DNA from: Hyphococcus sp.
GTDB lineage: Bacteria > Pseudomonadota > Alphaproteobacteria > Caulobacterales > Parvularculaceae
Assembly: GCA_028284345.1 (NCBI GenBank)
Contig: JANQRY010000003.1
Location: 248,001 to 312,000 of the forward strand
Reading direction: 5' to 3'
DNA: 64,000 bases
The notes beneath the pieces are model-generated. The model worked only from the letters and a program-made list of their open reading frames with translations, was not told where the DNA came from and did not search any database. Position 1 is the stretch's first letter. Every line of letters begins with the position of its first letter. Shown piece by piece: positions 40,478 through 50,245 of this stretch. The translations under genes and the position numbers were made by a program.

Positions 40478-41673
40478 GCTCCAACCGCCTGTTCATTCAG
40501 GTATGTGACATTGCCGTCTGCGACGGCGCCGTCAAGAGCCGCAAAGACATCGCGAACCAGATCTTCGCTGTGCTCAAGGCCGATGGAGAACCGCACGAGC
40601 CGATCGGAAATCCCCGCGGTCTCGCGCGCCTCCGGCGTCATCGCCGCATGGGTCATGGCCGCGGGCACGCAGACAAGGCTCTCAAAACCGCCGAGGGACT
40701 CGGCGATCGTAAATATCTCAAGGCGCCGCAAAAGCTCCAGCACGTCGATGCCTTCCGTAAACTCGACGGAGAACATCGACCCGAAGCCTGATTGCTGGCG
40801 CGCGGCGATGTCATGGCCCGGATGGCTTTCAAGGCCCGGATAAAAGACTTTGGCGACGCGGCGGTCGTCATTAAGCCGGTTGACAACGTCATGGGCGGTC
40901 GCCTGCTGTCGTTCCAGCCGCGTAAACAGCGTGCGCAGTCCCCGCAGCGTCAGGAAGGAATCAAACGGCGCGCCGGTGACGCCCGTGCAATTAGCCCACC
41001 AGGCAAGCTCCTCGCCAAGCTCGGCGTCTTTGGCGATGACCGCGCCGCCGACCACGTCCGAGTGACCATTGATGAATTTCGTCGTCGAATGGACAACGAT
41101 GTCGCAGCCAAGCTCCAGCGGGCGTTGCAGCGCCGGCGACAGAAACGTGTTGTCGGCGACGACAATGGCGCCGACCTGCCGCGCGTAGCCGACGACTTTT
41201 TCGACGTCCGTGACGCGCAGCAGCGGGTTGCTCGGCGTTTCAATGAGGACAAGTTTCGGCTTCTTGGCGAAGCCGGCGGCGAGCGCGGCGAGATCAGTCT
41301 GGTCGACGTAGACAATCTTGAAGTGGCCGCGCTTGGCGCGCGCGGTCAGAAGCCGGTGCGTGCCGCCATAGCAATCATGGGGCGCCAGAACGACGTCGCC
41401 CGGATCGACAAGATTGAGAACGAGATCGACCGCCGCCATGCCGGACGACGTGACGACGCCGCGCGCGCCGCCTTCAAGGGACGCCAGCGCCTCGGCGAGC
41501 TGCGTGCGGTTGGGATTGCCGGACCGCGAATAGTCGTATTCCGGTTTCTCGCACGGATCGTTCCAGTAAAAATTCGCCGACAGATGAAGCGGCGGCGAAA
41601 CCGAGTTGTGCGCGCGGTCGGTCGAGACCCCCGCGCCGGCAACCAGGGTTTCACGGTGAAATTTATCGGTCAT
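40468..41673 (-). CDS. metB: Cystathionine gamma-synthase-like PLP enzyme (trans-sulfuration family)
   Basis: SLEGGARGVVTSSGMAAVDLVLNLV, VVHSTTKFINGHSDVVGGAVI, SLGGFESLVCVPAAMTHAAM; 4-bp overlap with metX. Confidence 0.85.
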   Translation of the reverse strand: MTDKFHRETLVAGAGVSTDRAHNSVSPPLHLSANFYWNDPCEKPEYDYSRSGNPNRTQLAEALASLEGGARGVVTSSGMAAVDLVLNLVDPGDVVLAPHDCYGGTHRLLTARAKRGHFKIVYVDQTDLAALAAGFAKKPKLVLIETPSNPLLRVTDVEKVVGYARQVGAIVVADNTFLSPALQRPLELGCDIVVHSTTKFINGHSDVVGGAVIAKDAELGEELAWWANCTGVTGAPFDSFLTLRGLRTLFTRLERQQATAHDVVNRLNDDRRVAKVFYPGLESHPGHDIAARQQSGFGSMFSVEFTEGIDVLELLRRLEIFTIAESLGGFESLVCVPAAMTHAAMTPEARETAGISDRLVRFSIGLEHSEDLVRDVFAALDGAVADGNVTYLNEQAVGACA

Positions 41674-42653
41674 TTGCCGGGCTCCTTCAAAAAACGGTCA
41701 ATGAACGGGCCGATGGACGCGGCTTCCTTGAGAAAAGCGTCATGGCCATATTGAGAAACAATTTCGACATAGCGTGCGCGCGCGACAGCGGCGGCGCAGC
41801 GGCGCACTTCCGCCGGCGGCGAAAGCTGGTCGCCCTGCGCCGCGACGAACAGCGCCCGGGCGCGGATTTTCGACAGATCGACCGCATGCCGGTCGATGGA
41901 GTCCGAAAGCGTGATGAACCGCTGCGGATCCATGCCGAAAGCCTCCCCCCGCGCGATCAGATAATCGCAAACGGCGTAAGGATCGCCGGCGGCCGCGCCG
42001 GGCGCATGGTCAAAGCGCGCGGAGAACTCGCCCGGCGTGCGATAGCTCACCATGGCGAGCTGGCGCGCAAGCGCGACGCCCTCGTCGGCGTCGCCGTTCT
42101 TTCGCGCAAAATCGACAATGCGCCGCTGCACGCCGCGCAGCGCCGTGCCAAAGGCGTGCGGCCGTTCGGCAGCGGAAACGACGATGAGATTCTTGATCCG
42201 GTCCGGATAAGCGGCGGCGAAAGCGAGTGCGACCATGCCGCCATAGGAAGACCCGACAAACGCATCGAGGCCCTTAACGCCGAGCGCATCGAGCGCGACC
42301 GACAAGGCGCGCGCCTGATCAAGCGTTGAAATCGTCGTCGCCTGTTCCTCAGCATTCGGAAGGAAATCAAATCCGAGAACACAGTATGTGTTGAGGTCGA
42401 TGACCCGGCCGGGGGCGACGTAATCGGCCCACCATCCTTTTTCCTCGCCCGCATCCGCGACCACGCGGCCGGCGGAGATGCCGCCGGCGACGGCGATAAC
42501 CGGTTTCGCAGGATCGCCGTAAAGCCGCACGGCGATGCGCGGCTCGCTGAGAGACTCGCCGCCATCGAGCGTAAATTCCGCCGGCAGCGCAATGACCGCG
42601 TCGCGCCAGGCGCCGCGACAGTCGCTGTCCTCAACTTTCAATACGGCTGACAT
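41670..42653 (-). CDS. metX: Homoserine O-acyltransferase, alpha/beta-hydrolase MetX type
   Basis: VIAVAGGISAGR, FVGSSYGGMVALAFAAAYPDRIKNLIVVSAAERP, C-terminal YGHDAFLKE; ATG at 42653 with AGAGG SD. Confidence 0.9.
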   Translation of the reverse strand: MSAVLKVEDSDCRGAWRDAVIALPAEFTLDGGESLSEPRIAVRLYGDPAKPVIAVAGGISAGRVVADAGEEKGWWADYVAPGRVIDLNTYCVLGFDFLPNAEEQATTISTLDQARALSVALDALGVKGLDAFVGSSYGGMVALAFAAAYPDRIKNLIVVSAAERPHAFGTALRGVQRRIVDFARKNGDADEGVALARQLAMVSYRTPGEFSARFDHAPGAAAGDPYAVCDYLIARGEAFGMDPQRFITLSDSIDRHAVDLSKIRARALFVAAQGDQLSPPAEVRRCAAAVARARYVEIVSQYGHDAFLKEAASIGPFIDRFLKEPGK

Positions 42654-42659
42654 CAAAAT

Positions 42660-42697
42660 GCCTCTTGCTCGCGTCGTTTCCGTCGCTCATCAGAGGC
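42660..42697 (-). promoter_or_regulatory. Hairpin sequestering the metX Shine-Dalgarno (riboswitch expression platform candidate)
   Basis: RNA GCCUCU-GAUGAGCGACGGAAACGACGCGAGCA-AGAGGC; the 3' arm contains AGAGG, 7 nt before the metX ATG. Confidence 0.65.
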
Positions 42698-42740
42698 AAT
42701 TCGCTAGAGACCGATCGAACGAAAGCTTATCTTCGTTCGA

Positions 42741-42858
42741 CTCATCTCTCGGGAATCTCTTCCCGAAGGAATTGGCACCTTTCCAAAGAAGTCGGTCAGA
42801 CTTTTCCGGCGGTTGCCCCAGCGTCAACGGGCCTGTCCCTCAGCTGGTCTTGATGAGT
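42741..42858 (-). ncRNA. SAM-I (S-box) riboswitch aptamer
   Basis: RNA ACUCAUCAAGACCAGCUGAGGGACAGGCCCGUUGACGCUGGGGCAACCGCC...AAAGGUGCCAAUUCCUUCGGGAAGAGAUUCCCGAGAGAUGAGU; P1 ACUCAUC/GAUGAGU, conserved GAGGGA, GGCAACC and GGUGCCAAUUCC. Confidence 0.93.
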
Positions 42859-42957
42859 TGGCGGGTGACTTACTTCGCAGACGCGGAAACGTCAACCGAA
42901 TATCGTGCCGAGGGCGCTGTTTTAGCAGAATTCTCCAACCGGTTGGCCGGATACGCC

Positions 42958-44154
42958 TTAGGCCGCGAAGACCTTTTTCAGGTTACGCGCCGCCTGACGA
43001 ATGCGCTGCTGGTTCTCGACAAGGCCGATGCGCACGTGACCGTCGCCCATCTCGCCGAAGCCGAGGCCCGGCGCGACGGCGACCTCGGCCTTTTCCATCA
43101 GCATCTTGGCGAAGGCGACCGAGCCCATGTTGCGAAACGTCTCCGGGATCGGCGCCCAGGCGAACATGGACGCCTCCGGCGCGGGGATCTCCCACCCGGC
43201 CTTGCCGAAATGCTCGATCAGCACGTCGCGTCGCGCCCGGTAAATATTCCGTATGCCGTCAATGACGTCGGGCGGGCTGTCGAGCGCGGCGACCGCCGCA
43301 ACCTGGATCGGCGTGAAAGCGCCATAGTCGAGATAGGATTTCACCCGCGCCAGCGCCGCAATGAGCCGCGCATTGCCCACCGCCATGCCGACCCGCCAGC
43401 CGGCCATGGCGAAGGATTTGGACAGTGAATTGACCTCGACCGCATTGGCGATGGCGCCGGGGACTTCGAAAATCGACGGCGGCGGATCGCCAAAATAGAT
43501 CTCAGAGTAAGCAAGGTCCGACAGGATGATGATGTCGTGCTTGCGCGCCAGCGCCAGCGCCTCCTTGTAGAAATCGAGGCCGACCATCTGCGCCGTCGGG
43601 TTCGACGGGTAGTTCAACACCATCGCACGGGGCGTTTTCGGCAACCGCGCCACCGCATCATGAAGGCCTTTAAGATACTGCTCCGGCGTCAGCGCCGGCG
43701 CCGCCTCGATGACGCCGCCGGCGATGATGAAGCCATAGGCGTGTATCGGATAGGCGGGATTGGGCGACAGGATGACGTCGCCCGGCGCGGTGATCGCCTG
43801 GGCGAGATTGGCGAAGCCCTCTTTCGAGCCGAGGGTCGCGACAATCTCCGTCTCCGGATCAAGGCGCACGTTGAAACGGCGCTCATAATATCGCGCCATG
43901 GCGCGCCGAAGGCCGAGGATGCCGCGGGAAACCGAATAGCGATGGGCCTTCGGGTCATGGGCGGTCTCGCAGAGTTTTTCGACGATATGCGGCGGGGTCG
44001 CCATGTCCGGATTGCCCATGCCGAGGTCGATAATATCGCGGCGCTGGGCGCGAAGCTGCGCCTTCACGCGGTTTACCTCCTCAAAAACGTAAGGGGGCAA
44101 CTGCTTAATGCGATAAAACTCTTCGTCGATCATCGGATTCAAATTCGGCGTCAT
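42958..44154 (-). CDS. Class I/II aminotransferase, LL-diaminopimelate/alanine aminotransferase (AlaC) type
   Basis: IDLGMGNPDMATPPHIVEKL, NPAYPIHAYG, NYPSNPTAQ, SLSKSFAMAGWRVGMAVGN; start chosen at MTPNLNP. Confidence 0.85.
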   Translation of the reverse strand: MTPNLNPMIDEEFYRIKQLPPYVFEEVNRVKAQLRAQRRDIIDLGMGNPDMATPPHIVEKLCETAHDPKAHRYSVSRGILGLRRAMARYYERRFNVRLDPETEIVATLGSKEGFANLAQAITAPGDVILSPNPAYPIHAYGFIIAGGVIEAAPALTPEQYLKGLHDAVARLPKTPRAMVLNYPSNPTAQMVGLDFYKEALALARKHDIIILSDLAYSEIYFGDPPPSIFEVPGAIANAVEVNSLSKSFAMAGWRVGMAVGNARLIAALARVKSYLDYGAFTPIQVAAVAALDSPPDVIDGIRNIYRARRDVLIEHFGKAGWEIPAPEASMFAWAPIPETFRNMGSVAFAKMLMEKAEVAVAPGLGFGEMGDGHVRIGLVENQQRIRQAARNLKKVFAA

Positions 44155-44255
44155 TGCCGGACTGGATTGCGCGGGGACACACCCAGGAACGACATGCTCT
44201 AATTTTTGTCCTGGATGCAATCGTAAATTCGCGCGATTGCAAAGTTTCGTTTTCG

Positions 44256-47200
44256 TCAGGCTGATTTGGCGGCCGCGGCGACGCCCTTGCGGGCCAGGAT
44301 TTCGAGCGGCTCGACGACCCAGAATTTCAGCGAGGCCGTGGCCCAGTCGTCAAGGATCTGACGGGCGCGCGGCGACCGGGTCTCGCGCCAGTGCCGTTCA
44401 ATAAGGGCCCGGCACGCAATCATGTCGTCGGCGTCAACGAACCGGCGCCAAGCGACATTGTCCGGATTAACGACATTTTCAAAGCCGACGTCGTCGTCAT
44501 AGACATAGGCGACCCCGCCCGTCATGCCGGCGGCGAAATTGGCGCCGACCGACCCGAGGATCACGGCCGCGCCGCCGGTCATGTATTCGCAGCCATTGGC
44601 CGCGCAGCCTTCGATGACCGTCATGACGCCGGAATTGCGCACGGCAAAGCGCCCGCCGGCACGGCCGGCCGCGAACAGATATCCGGCTGTCGCGCCGTAA
44701 AGACAGGTATTGCCGATAATGGCGTCATTGGCGCTGCTCGCGGCGTCCGCCGGGCGCACCACGATGGTCGCGCCGGAAAGGCCCTTGCCCACATAGTCAT
44801 TGGCGTCGCCGTCGACGACGATGCGCAATCCGTGTGCGGAAAAGGCGCCGAGCGATTGCCCGGCCGAGCCTTTAAGGCGCAGGGTCAGGTGATCTTCGGA
44901 CAAGTCCTTCGCGCTGTATTTGCGCACGATGTGCGATGAAATCCGCGCGCCGATGGCCCGGTCGGTATTCTTGACCGGGTAGGAGAGCTGGAGTTTTTCG
45001 CGGCGCTCCAGAAACGGCGCCAGTTCCTCGAAGATGCGCTGATCGAGCGTATCGGCGACGTCGTTTCTGCCCGTGCGCGTCGATCGTTGCGGCCGACCGC
45101 CGGCGTCGACGCGAATGAGAATGGGGTTGAGATCGAGGTCGTCGAGATGCGCCGCGCCGCGGCTTACCTGATCGAGGAGATCGGCGCGGCCGATCACGTC
45201 TTCGAGCGACGTCGCGCCGAGCGACGCGAGGATCTCACGGGTTTCCTCGGCGATGAAGGTCATCAGGTTGACCACATTGTCCGGCGTGCCGACGAATCTT
45301 TCGCGCAAGGCGTCGTCCTGGGTGCACACGCCCACCGGGCAGGTGTTCGAATGGCATTGCCGCACCATCAGGCATCCCATGGCGACGAGGGAAATCGTGC
45401 CGATGCCGAATTCCTCCGCGCCCAGCATCGCCGCAACAACGACGTCGCGGCCGGTGCGAATGCCGCCGTCGGTGCGCAGCGTCACCTGCGAGCGCAGATT
45501 GTTCAGCGTCAGGACTTGGTGCGCTTCAGCAAGGCCAAGCTCCCAGGGCCCGCCGGCGAATTTGATCGATGTCTGCGCGCTGGCGCCGGTGCCGCCCACA
45601 TTGCCCGAGATGAGGATGGTGTCCGCCTTCGCCTTGGCGACGCCGGCGGCGATGGCGCCGATGCCGGACATGGAAACCAACTTCACGCAGACCCGCGCCT
45701 GCGGATTGATCTGTTTCAGATCGTAAATAAGCTGCGCCAGATCCTCGATCGAGTAGATGTCGTGATGGGGCGGCGGGGAGATCAGCGTGACGCCCGGCGT
45801 CGAATGACGCATGCGCGCGATAAACTCGGTCACCTTGAAACCGGGAAGCTGTCCGCCCTCGCCGGGCTTCGCGCCCTGGGCCACCTTGATTTCGATCTCG
45901 CGACACTGGTTGAGATATTCCGCCGTGACGCCGAAGCGACCGGAGGCGACCTGTTTGACCGCAGAGTTTTCATTGTCGCCATTGGGATGAGGCGTATAGC
46001 GTTCGGGCACTTCGCCGCCCTCGCCCGACACGGACTTGGCGCCGATCCGGTTCATGGCGATGTTGAGGGCGCCGTGGGCCTCCGGCGACAGCGCGCCGAG
46101 GGACATGCCGGGCGTTACAAACCGCCGGCGAATGTCATTGGCGGTTTCCACGCGATCGACCGGGAGCGCATCGCCGAGCGACCGCGCGCGCAACAGATCG
46201 CGGATCTGCGCCGGCTCCTGGCGTTCCAGCAATTCCGAATACTGCGCATAAGCGCCCGCGTCTTCGTGACGAACAGCCTCCTGCAAGGCGCTGACGATGT
46301 CGGCTTCGAGGATGTGATGTTCGCCCCGCCGGCGTTGCCGGTAAAAACCGCCCACAGGCAGGCGCGGCGCGTGCTCATCCCAGGCTGTTGCGTGCAGCGC
46401 CGCCGTGTTTCTTTCGAGCCCGGCGAGACCGATGCCGGATATGCGGCTGGTCATGCCCGGGAAGAAATCTTCAACGAGCATGCGCGACAGGCCGAGCGCC
46501 TCAAAATTGCCGCCGCCGCGATAGGCGGAGATGATGGAAATGCCCATCTTGGAGATGATTTTCATCAACCCCGCTTCGAGCGCAGCCTTGTAGTTAACCG
46601 TACACTGACTAAGCGTCAGGTCGCCATAGCGCCCGCGCGCCTGATTCTCAGCAAGCGTGTCAAACGCCAGATAGGGATTGACGGCGGTCGCGCCCACGCC
46701 GACCAGGACCGCACAGTAATGTGCATCGACGCATTCCGCGGAGCGCACAATGATGGAACAGTAGCTGCGCTTGCCCACATCCGTGAGGTGCGCATGGACG
46801 CCGCCCGTCGCCAGGATCATCGGCACGGCGATCTTGCCGCTGTCCTGATACTCGTCGGTCAGGATGACGTGCCCGGCGCCCGCTTTGACGGCGGCTTCGG
46901 CCTCGGCCTTGATCCGGTCAAGGGCGCGGCCGAGCGCCGCGCCGTCGCGCCGCACGTCGGCGATTGCATAGGTGCAGTCGATCTCGACCGTTTTCTGGTC
47001 GAGCCGTTCTTTCAGACGATAATACATGCCGTTCGGGAGGACCGGGCTCTCCAGGACGAATACGTCGGTCTGCGTCTTTTCCGTAACGAGAATATTGCCG
47101 AGATTCTTGAACCGCGTTTTGAGGCTCATGACGCCGTCTTCGCGCAAGGGGTCAATCGGCGGATTGGTCACCTGGCTGAAATTCTGGCGGAAAAAGTGCG

Positions 47201-48770
47201 ACAGCGGCCGGTAATTGTCCGACAACACCGCGATCGGCGTATCGTCGCCCATGGAACCGACGGCTTCCTTGCCCGTCTCCGCCATCGGCCGCAGGATAAG
47301 GTCCAGCGCTTCGAGATCATACGCCGCCCCGGCCTGACGTCGCGCAAGCTCCTCGCCCTGAAACAGCCGCGGCTCCGGGCCCGGGCCGATTTCGGGCTCA
47401 AGCTCGACAATATTGCTGATCCACTCCGTATAGGGATGTTTATTGGCCAGGAAGTCGAGGATTTCCCTGTCGGTGTAGAACTTCGCCTCGTCGAAATCGA
47501 CGGCGATCATGCGACCGGGCTCGACGGCGCCGCGGACATTCACCTTCCGCTCGCCAAGCGGACACATGCCGGTTTCCGACCCGACCGCGAGGATGCCGTC
47601 TTCGGTGACGGCGTAGCGGAGCGGCCGCAGCCCGTTGCGATCCAGTCCCGCAATCGCCCAGCGCCCGTCAAAGGCGGCAATCGCCGCCGGCCCGTCCCAG
47701 GGCTCCATCACGGCGTTGCAGTATTCGTAAAGGGCGCGCCATTCGTCGGGAATCTGGCTGGCGCGTTTCGACCAGGCCTCGGGGATCAACAGCGTCTTCG
47801 CCGCCGGCGCGGACCGGCCGGCGCGGACGAGCAATTCAAACGTCTGATCGAGCGCCGCGGAATCGGATGAGCCCGGCTGGATGACCGGCTTGACGTCGCG
47901 CGCCTCGTCTTCGCCGAAAACCTCCGCCGCCATCTTGATTTCGTGGCTTTTCATCCAGTTGCGGTTGCCCTTCAGCGTATTGATTTCGCCATTATGGGCG
48001 AGCATCCGGAAAGGCTGGGCGAGACGCCATTCAGGGAACGTGTTGGTCGAATAGCGCTGGTGGAAGATCGCGAAGCGGGAAACGAAGCGCGGATCTTTTA
48101 GATCCGTATAGAAATTATCGATGTCCTCGGCGAGGAACATGCCTTTGTAGACGACGTCCTGCGACGACAGGGAGCAGACGTAAAGCTCGTGCATCCCCTG
48201 CTCGCGGGCGCGCTTTTCGATGCGCCGGCGCACAATGTACAAGATCCGGTCAAGTTCTTCCTGCGGCCGTCCGGCCGGATCACAGAACAGCACCTGCTCG
48301 ATGTCGGGCCGGGTCGCATTGGCCTTTTCGCCGAGGCAGCTTGCATCGACCGGCACCTGGCGCCAGCCATAGATATAAAAGCCGCGCCGCAATATTTCGG
48401 ATTCGACAATGGTGCGCGCCGCATCCTGCATGGCGAAATTCGTCCGGGGCAGGAACACCATGCCGACGCAGATGTCCTGTTCGCCGGCTTTATGACCGGT
48501 GCGCTCAACGAAGGCGTGAAAAAGATCCTGCGGCACGCCGAGGCGAATGCCGGCGCCGTCGCCGGTCTTGCCGTCGGCGTCGACGGCGCCCCGGTGCCAG
48601 ACGGCCTTCAAGGCGGCGATCGCCATCTCAACGATTTCCCGGCGCGGACTGGCGTCGAGCGCGGCTACGAGACCAACGCCGCACGCATCGCGTTCGGACG
48701 CCGGGTCATAAGCCCGGGCGGCGGTCAGCGCATCACGGCGCGCCTTGTAGGTGGTGACGCAGTCTTCCAT
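44256..48770 (-). CDS. gltB: Glutamate synthase large subunit
   Basis: Starts ...ERDACGVGLVAALD; GMDLxSP-type GMSLGALSPEAHGALNIAMNRIGAKSVSGEGGEVPERY; CHSNTCPVGVCTQD; start trimmed to MEDCVTTYK. Confidence 0.96.
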   Translation of the reverse strand: MEDCVTTYKARRDALTAARAYDPASERDACGVGLVAALDASPRREIVEMAIAALKAVWHRGAVDADGKTGDGAGIRLGVPQDLFHAFVERTGHKAGEQDICVGMVFLPRTNFAMQDAARTIVESEILRRGFYIYGWRQVPVDASCLGEKANATRPDIEQVLFCDPAGRPQEELDRILYIVRRRIEKRAREQGMHELYVCSLSSQDVVYKGMFLAEDIDNFYTDLKDPRFVSRFAIFHQRYSTNTFPEWRLAQPFRMLAHNGEINTLKGNRNWMKSHEIKMAAEVFGEDEARDVKPVIQPGSSDSAALDQTFELLVRAGRSAPAAKTLLIPEAWSKRASQIPDEWRALYEYCNAVMEPWDGPAAIAAFDGRWAIAGLDRNGLRPLRYAVTEDGILAVGSETGMCPLGERKVNVRGAVEPGRMIAVDFDEAKFYTDREILDFLANKHPYTEWISNIVELEPEIGPGPEPRLFQGEELARRQAGAAYDLEALDLILRPMAETGKEAVGSMGDDTPIAVLSDNYRPLSHFFRQNFSQVTNPPIDPLREDGVMSLKTRFKNLGNILVTEKTQTDVFVLESPVLPNGMYYRLKERLDQKTVEIDCTYAIADVRRDGAALGRALDRIKAEAEAAVKAGAGHVILTDEYQDSGKIAVPMILATGGVHAHLTDVGKRSYCSIIVRSAECVDAHYCAVLVGVGATAVNPYLAFDTLAENQARGRYGDLTLSQCTVNYKAALEAGLMKIISKMGISIISAYRGGGNFEALGLSRMLVEDFFPGMTSRISGIGLAGLERNTAALHATAWDEHAPRLPVGGFYRQRRRGEHHILEADIVSALQEAVRHEDAGAYAQYSELLERQEPAQIRDLLRARSLGDALPVDRVETANDIRRRFVTPGMSLGALSPEAHGALNIAMNRIGAKSVSGEGGEVPERYTPHPNGDNENSAVKQVASGRFGVTAEYLNQCREIEIKVAQGAKPGEGGQLPGFKVTEFIARMRHSTPGVTLISPPPHHDIYSIEDLAQLIYDLKQINPQARVCVKLVSMSGIGAIAAGVAKAKADTILISGNVGGTGASAQTSIKFAGGPWELGLAEAHQVLTLNNLRSQVTLRTDGGIRTGRDVVVAAMLGAEEFGIGTISLVAMGCLMVRQCHSNTCPVGVCTQDDALRERFVGTPDNVVNLMTFIAEETREILASLGATSLEDVIGRADLLDQVSRGAAHLDDLDLNPILIRVDAGGRPQRSTRTGRNDVADTLDQRIFEELAPFLERREKLQLSYPVKNTDRAIGARISSHIVRKYSAKDLSEDHLTLRLKGSAGQSLGAFSAHGLRIVVDGDANDYVGKGLSGATIVVRPADAASSANDAIIGNTCLYGATAGYLFAAGRAGGRFAVRNSGVMTVIEGCAANGCEYMTGGAAVILGSVGANFAAGMTGGVAYVYDDDVGFENVVNPDNVAWRRFVDADDMIACRALIERHWRETRSPRARQILDDWATASLKFWVVEPLEILARKGVAAAAKSA

Positions 48771-48783
48771 GGCTTGGGTCTTT

Positions 48784-50214
48784 TTATTCGGCCGCAATCG
48801 GGCGGATGTTTTCCGTATCGAGTTTGTCGATAATCGCCTCGGCGGCGACGCGACCATCGCGGATCGCCCATACAACGAGCGACGCCCCGCGCACAATATC
48901 GCCGGCGGCGTATACGCCAGGGACTTTCGTCTCCAGCGTCAACGGATTGGCCTTGACCGTGCCGCGCGCGGTGACGGCGAGGTCCTTTTCCCCAAAGAGC
49001 GTCGGCAGGTCTTCAGGCTCGAACCCCAGCGCCTTGATGACAAGATCCGCTTCGAGATCGAAATCCGCGCCGGGGACTTCAACGGGCGCGCGCCGCCCGC
49101 TTTCGTCAGGCTCGCCCAGTTCCATGCGCGCAGCGCGCACGCCCGTCGCCTTTGCAGCATCGCCGGACACCGCCTTGGGCGCGGCCAGCCACTCAAAGAC
49201 AACGCCTTCTTCCTCAGCGTTGGCGACCTCCCGGGCCGAGCCCGGCATGTTCTTGCGGTCGCGGCGATAAAGACAGGTGACCGACTTCGCCCCCTGCCGC
49301 ACGGCCGTGCGCACGCAATCCATCGCCGTATCGCCGCCGCCGATGACGACAACCCGTTTGCCGTCGGCGTTAAGGGCGCCGGACTCAAATGACGCCACGT
49401 CGTCGCCGAGACCCTTCCGGTTCGACGCCGTGAGGTAATCGAGCGCCGCAACGACGCCGTCATTGCCGACGCCCGGACAGATCAGATCGCGCGCCTTGTA
49501 AACGCCAGTGGCGATCAGCACCGCGTCATGGTCAGCGCGCAAGTCGGCGAGCGACGCGTCGCGACCGACCTCAAAGTTCTCAACGAACTTGACGCCGCTT
49601 TTTTTAAGGTGCTCGGCGCGTCGAGCGACCACGTGTTTTTCAAGTTTGAAATTCGGAATGCCGTAAACCAGCAATCCGCCGACGCGGTCATAACGATCAT
49701 AGACCGTGACCTGCACGCCTTCCCGGCGCAATTCCTCCGCGGCGGCGAGCCCCGCCGGTCCGGCGCCGATGATCCCGACTGATTGCGGACGTTCGCGGGC
49801 CGGCGCAACGGGCTTGATCCACCCCTCTTCCCAAGCCGTTTCGGTGATATATTGCTCGACAGCGCCGATCGTTACCGTTCCGTGTCCGGACTGTTCGATC
49901 ACGCAGGCGCCTTCGCACAACCGGTCCTGCGGACAGATGCGCCCGCATACTTCCGGCATGTTGTTGGTCGCCGATGAAACCGCATAGGCTTCTTCAAGCC
50001 GATCCTCAGCGACGAGTTTCAACCAGTCGGGAATGTCGTTCCCGAGCGGGCAATGATTGGAGCAGAAAGGCACGCCGCACTGGGAGCAACGCGCGGCCTG
50101 CGCGGCCGCATGATCCTCTGCAAACGCCTTATATATTTCGTCAAAATCCCGGCGCCGGGCGCCGGGATCTCTTTTTTTAGGCGTCTCGCGGTCAAGCGAG
50201 ATGAATTTGAGCAT
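48784..50214 (-). CDS. gltD: Glutamate synthase small subunit
   Basis: RCSQCGVPFCSNHCPLGNDIPDW, CGRICPQDRLCEGACV, two Rossmann motifs; start trimmed to MLKFISL. Confidence 0.95.
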   Translation of the reverse strand: MLKFISLDRETPKKRDPGARRRDFDEIYKAFAEDHAAAQAARCSQCGVPFCSNHCPLGNDIPDWLKLVAEDRLEEAYAVSSATNNMPEVCGRICPQDRLCEGACVIEQSGHGTVTIGAVEQYITETAWEEGWIKPVAPARERPQSVGIIGAGPAGLAAAEELRREGVQVTVYDRYDRVGGLLVYGIPNFKLEKHVVARRAEHLKKSGVKFVENFEVGRDASLADLRADHDAVLIATGVYKARDLICPGVGNDGVVAALDYLTASNRKGLGDDVASFESGALNADGKRVVVIGGGDTAMDCVRTAVRQGAKSVTCLYRRDRKNMPGSAREVANAEEEGVVFEWLAAPKAVSGDAAKATGVRAARMELGEPDESGRRAPVEVPGADFDLEADLVIKALGFEPEDLPTLFGEKDLAVTARGTVKANPLTLETKVPGVYAAGDIVRGASLVVWAIRDGRVAAEAIIDKLDTENIRPIAAE

Positions 50215-50245
50215 GCGTTCCGTTATCTGGAACTCTCCCTCACCC

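Noticed and set aside
45087-47870. 927-aa plus-strand ORF
   Set aside because: Exactly antisense to well-supported gltB; typical third-position-GC shadow ORF with no recognisable domain
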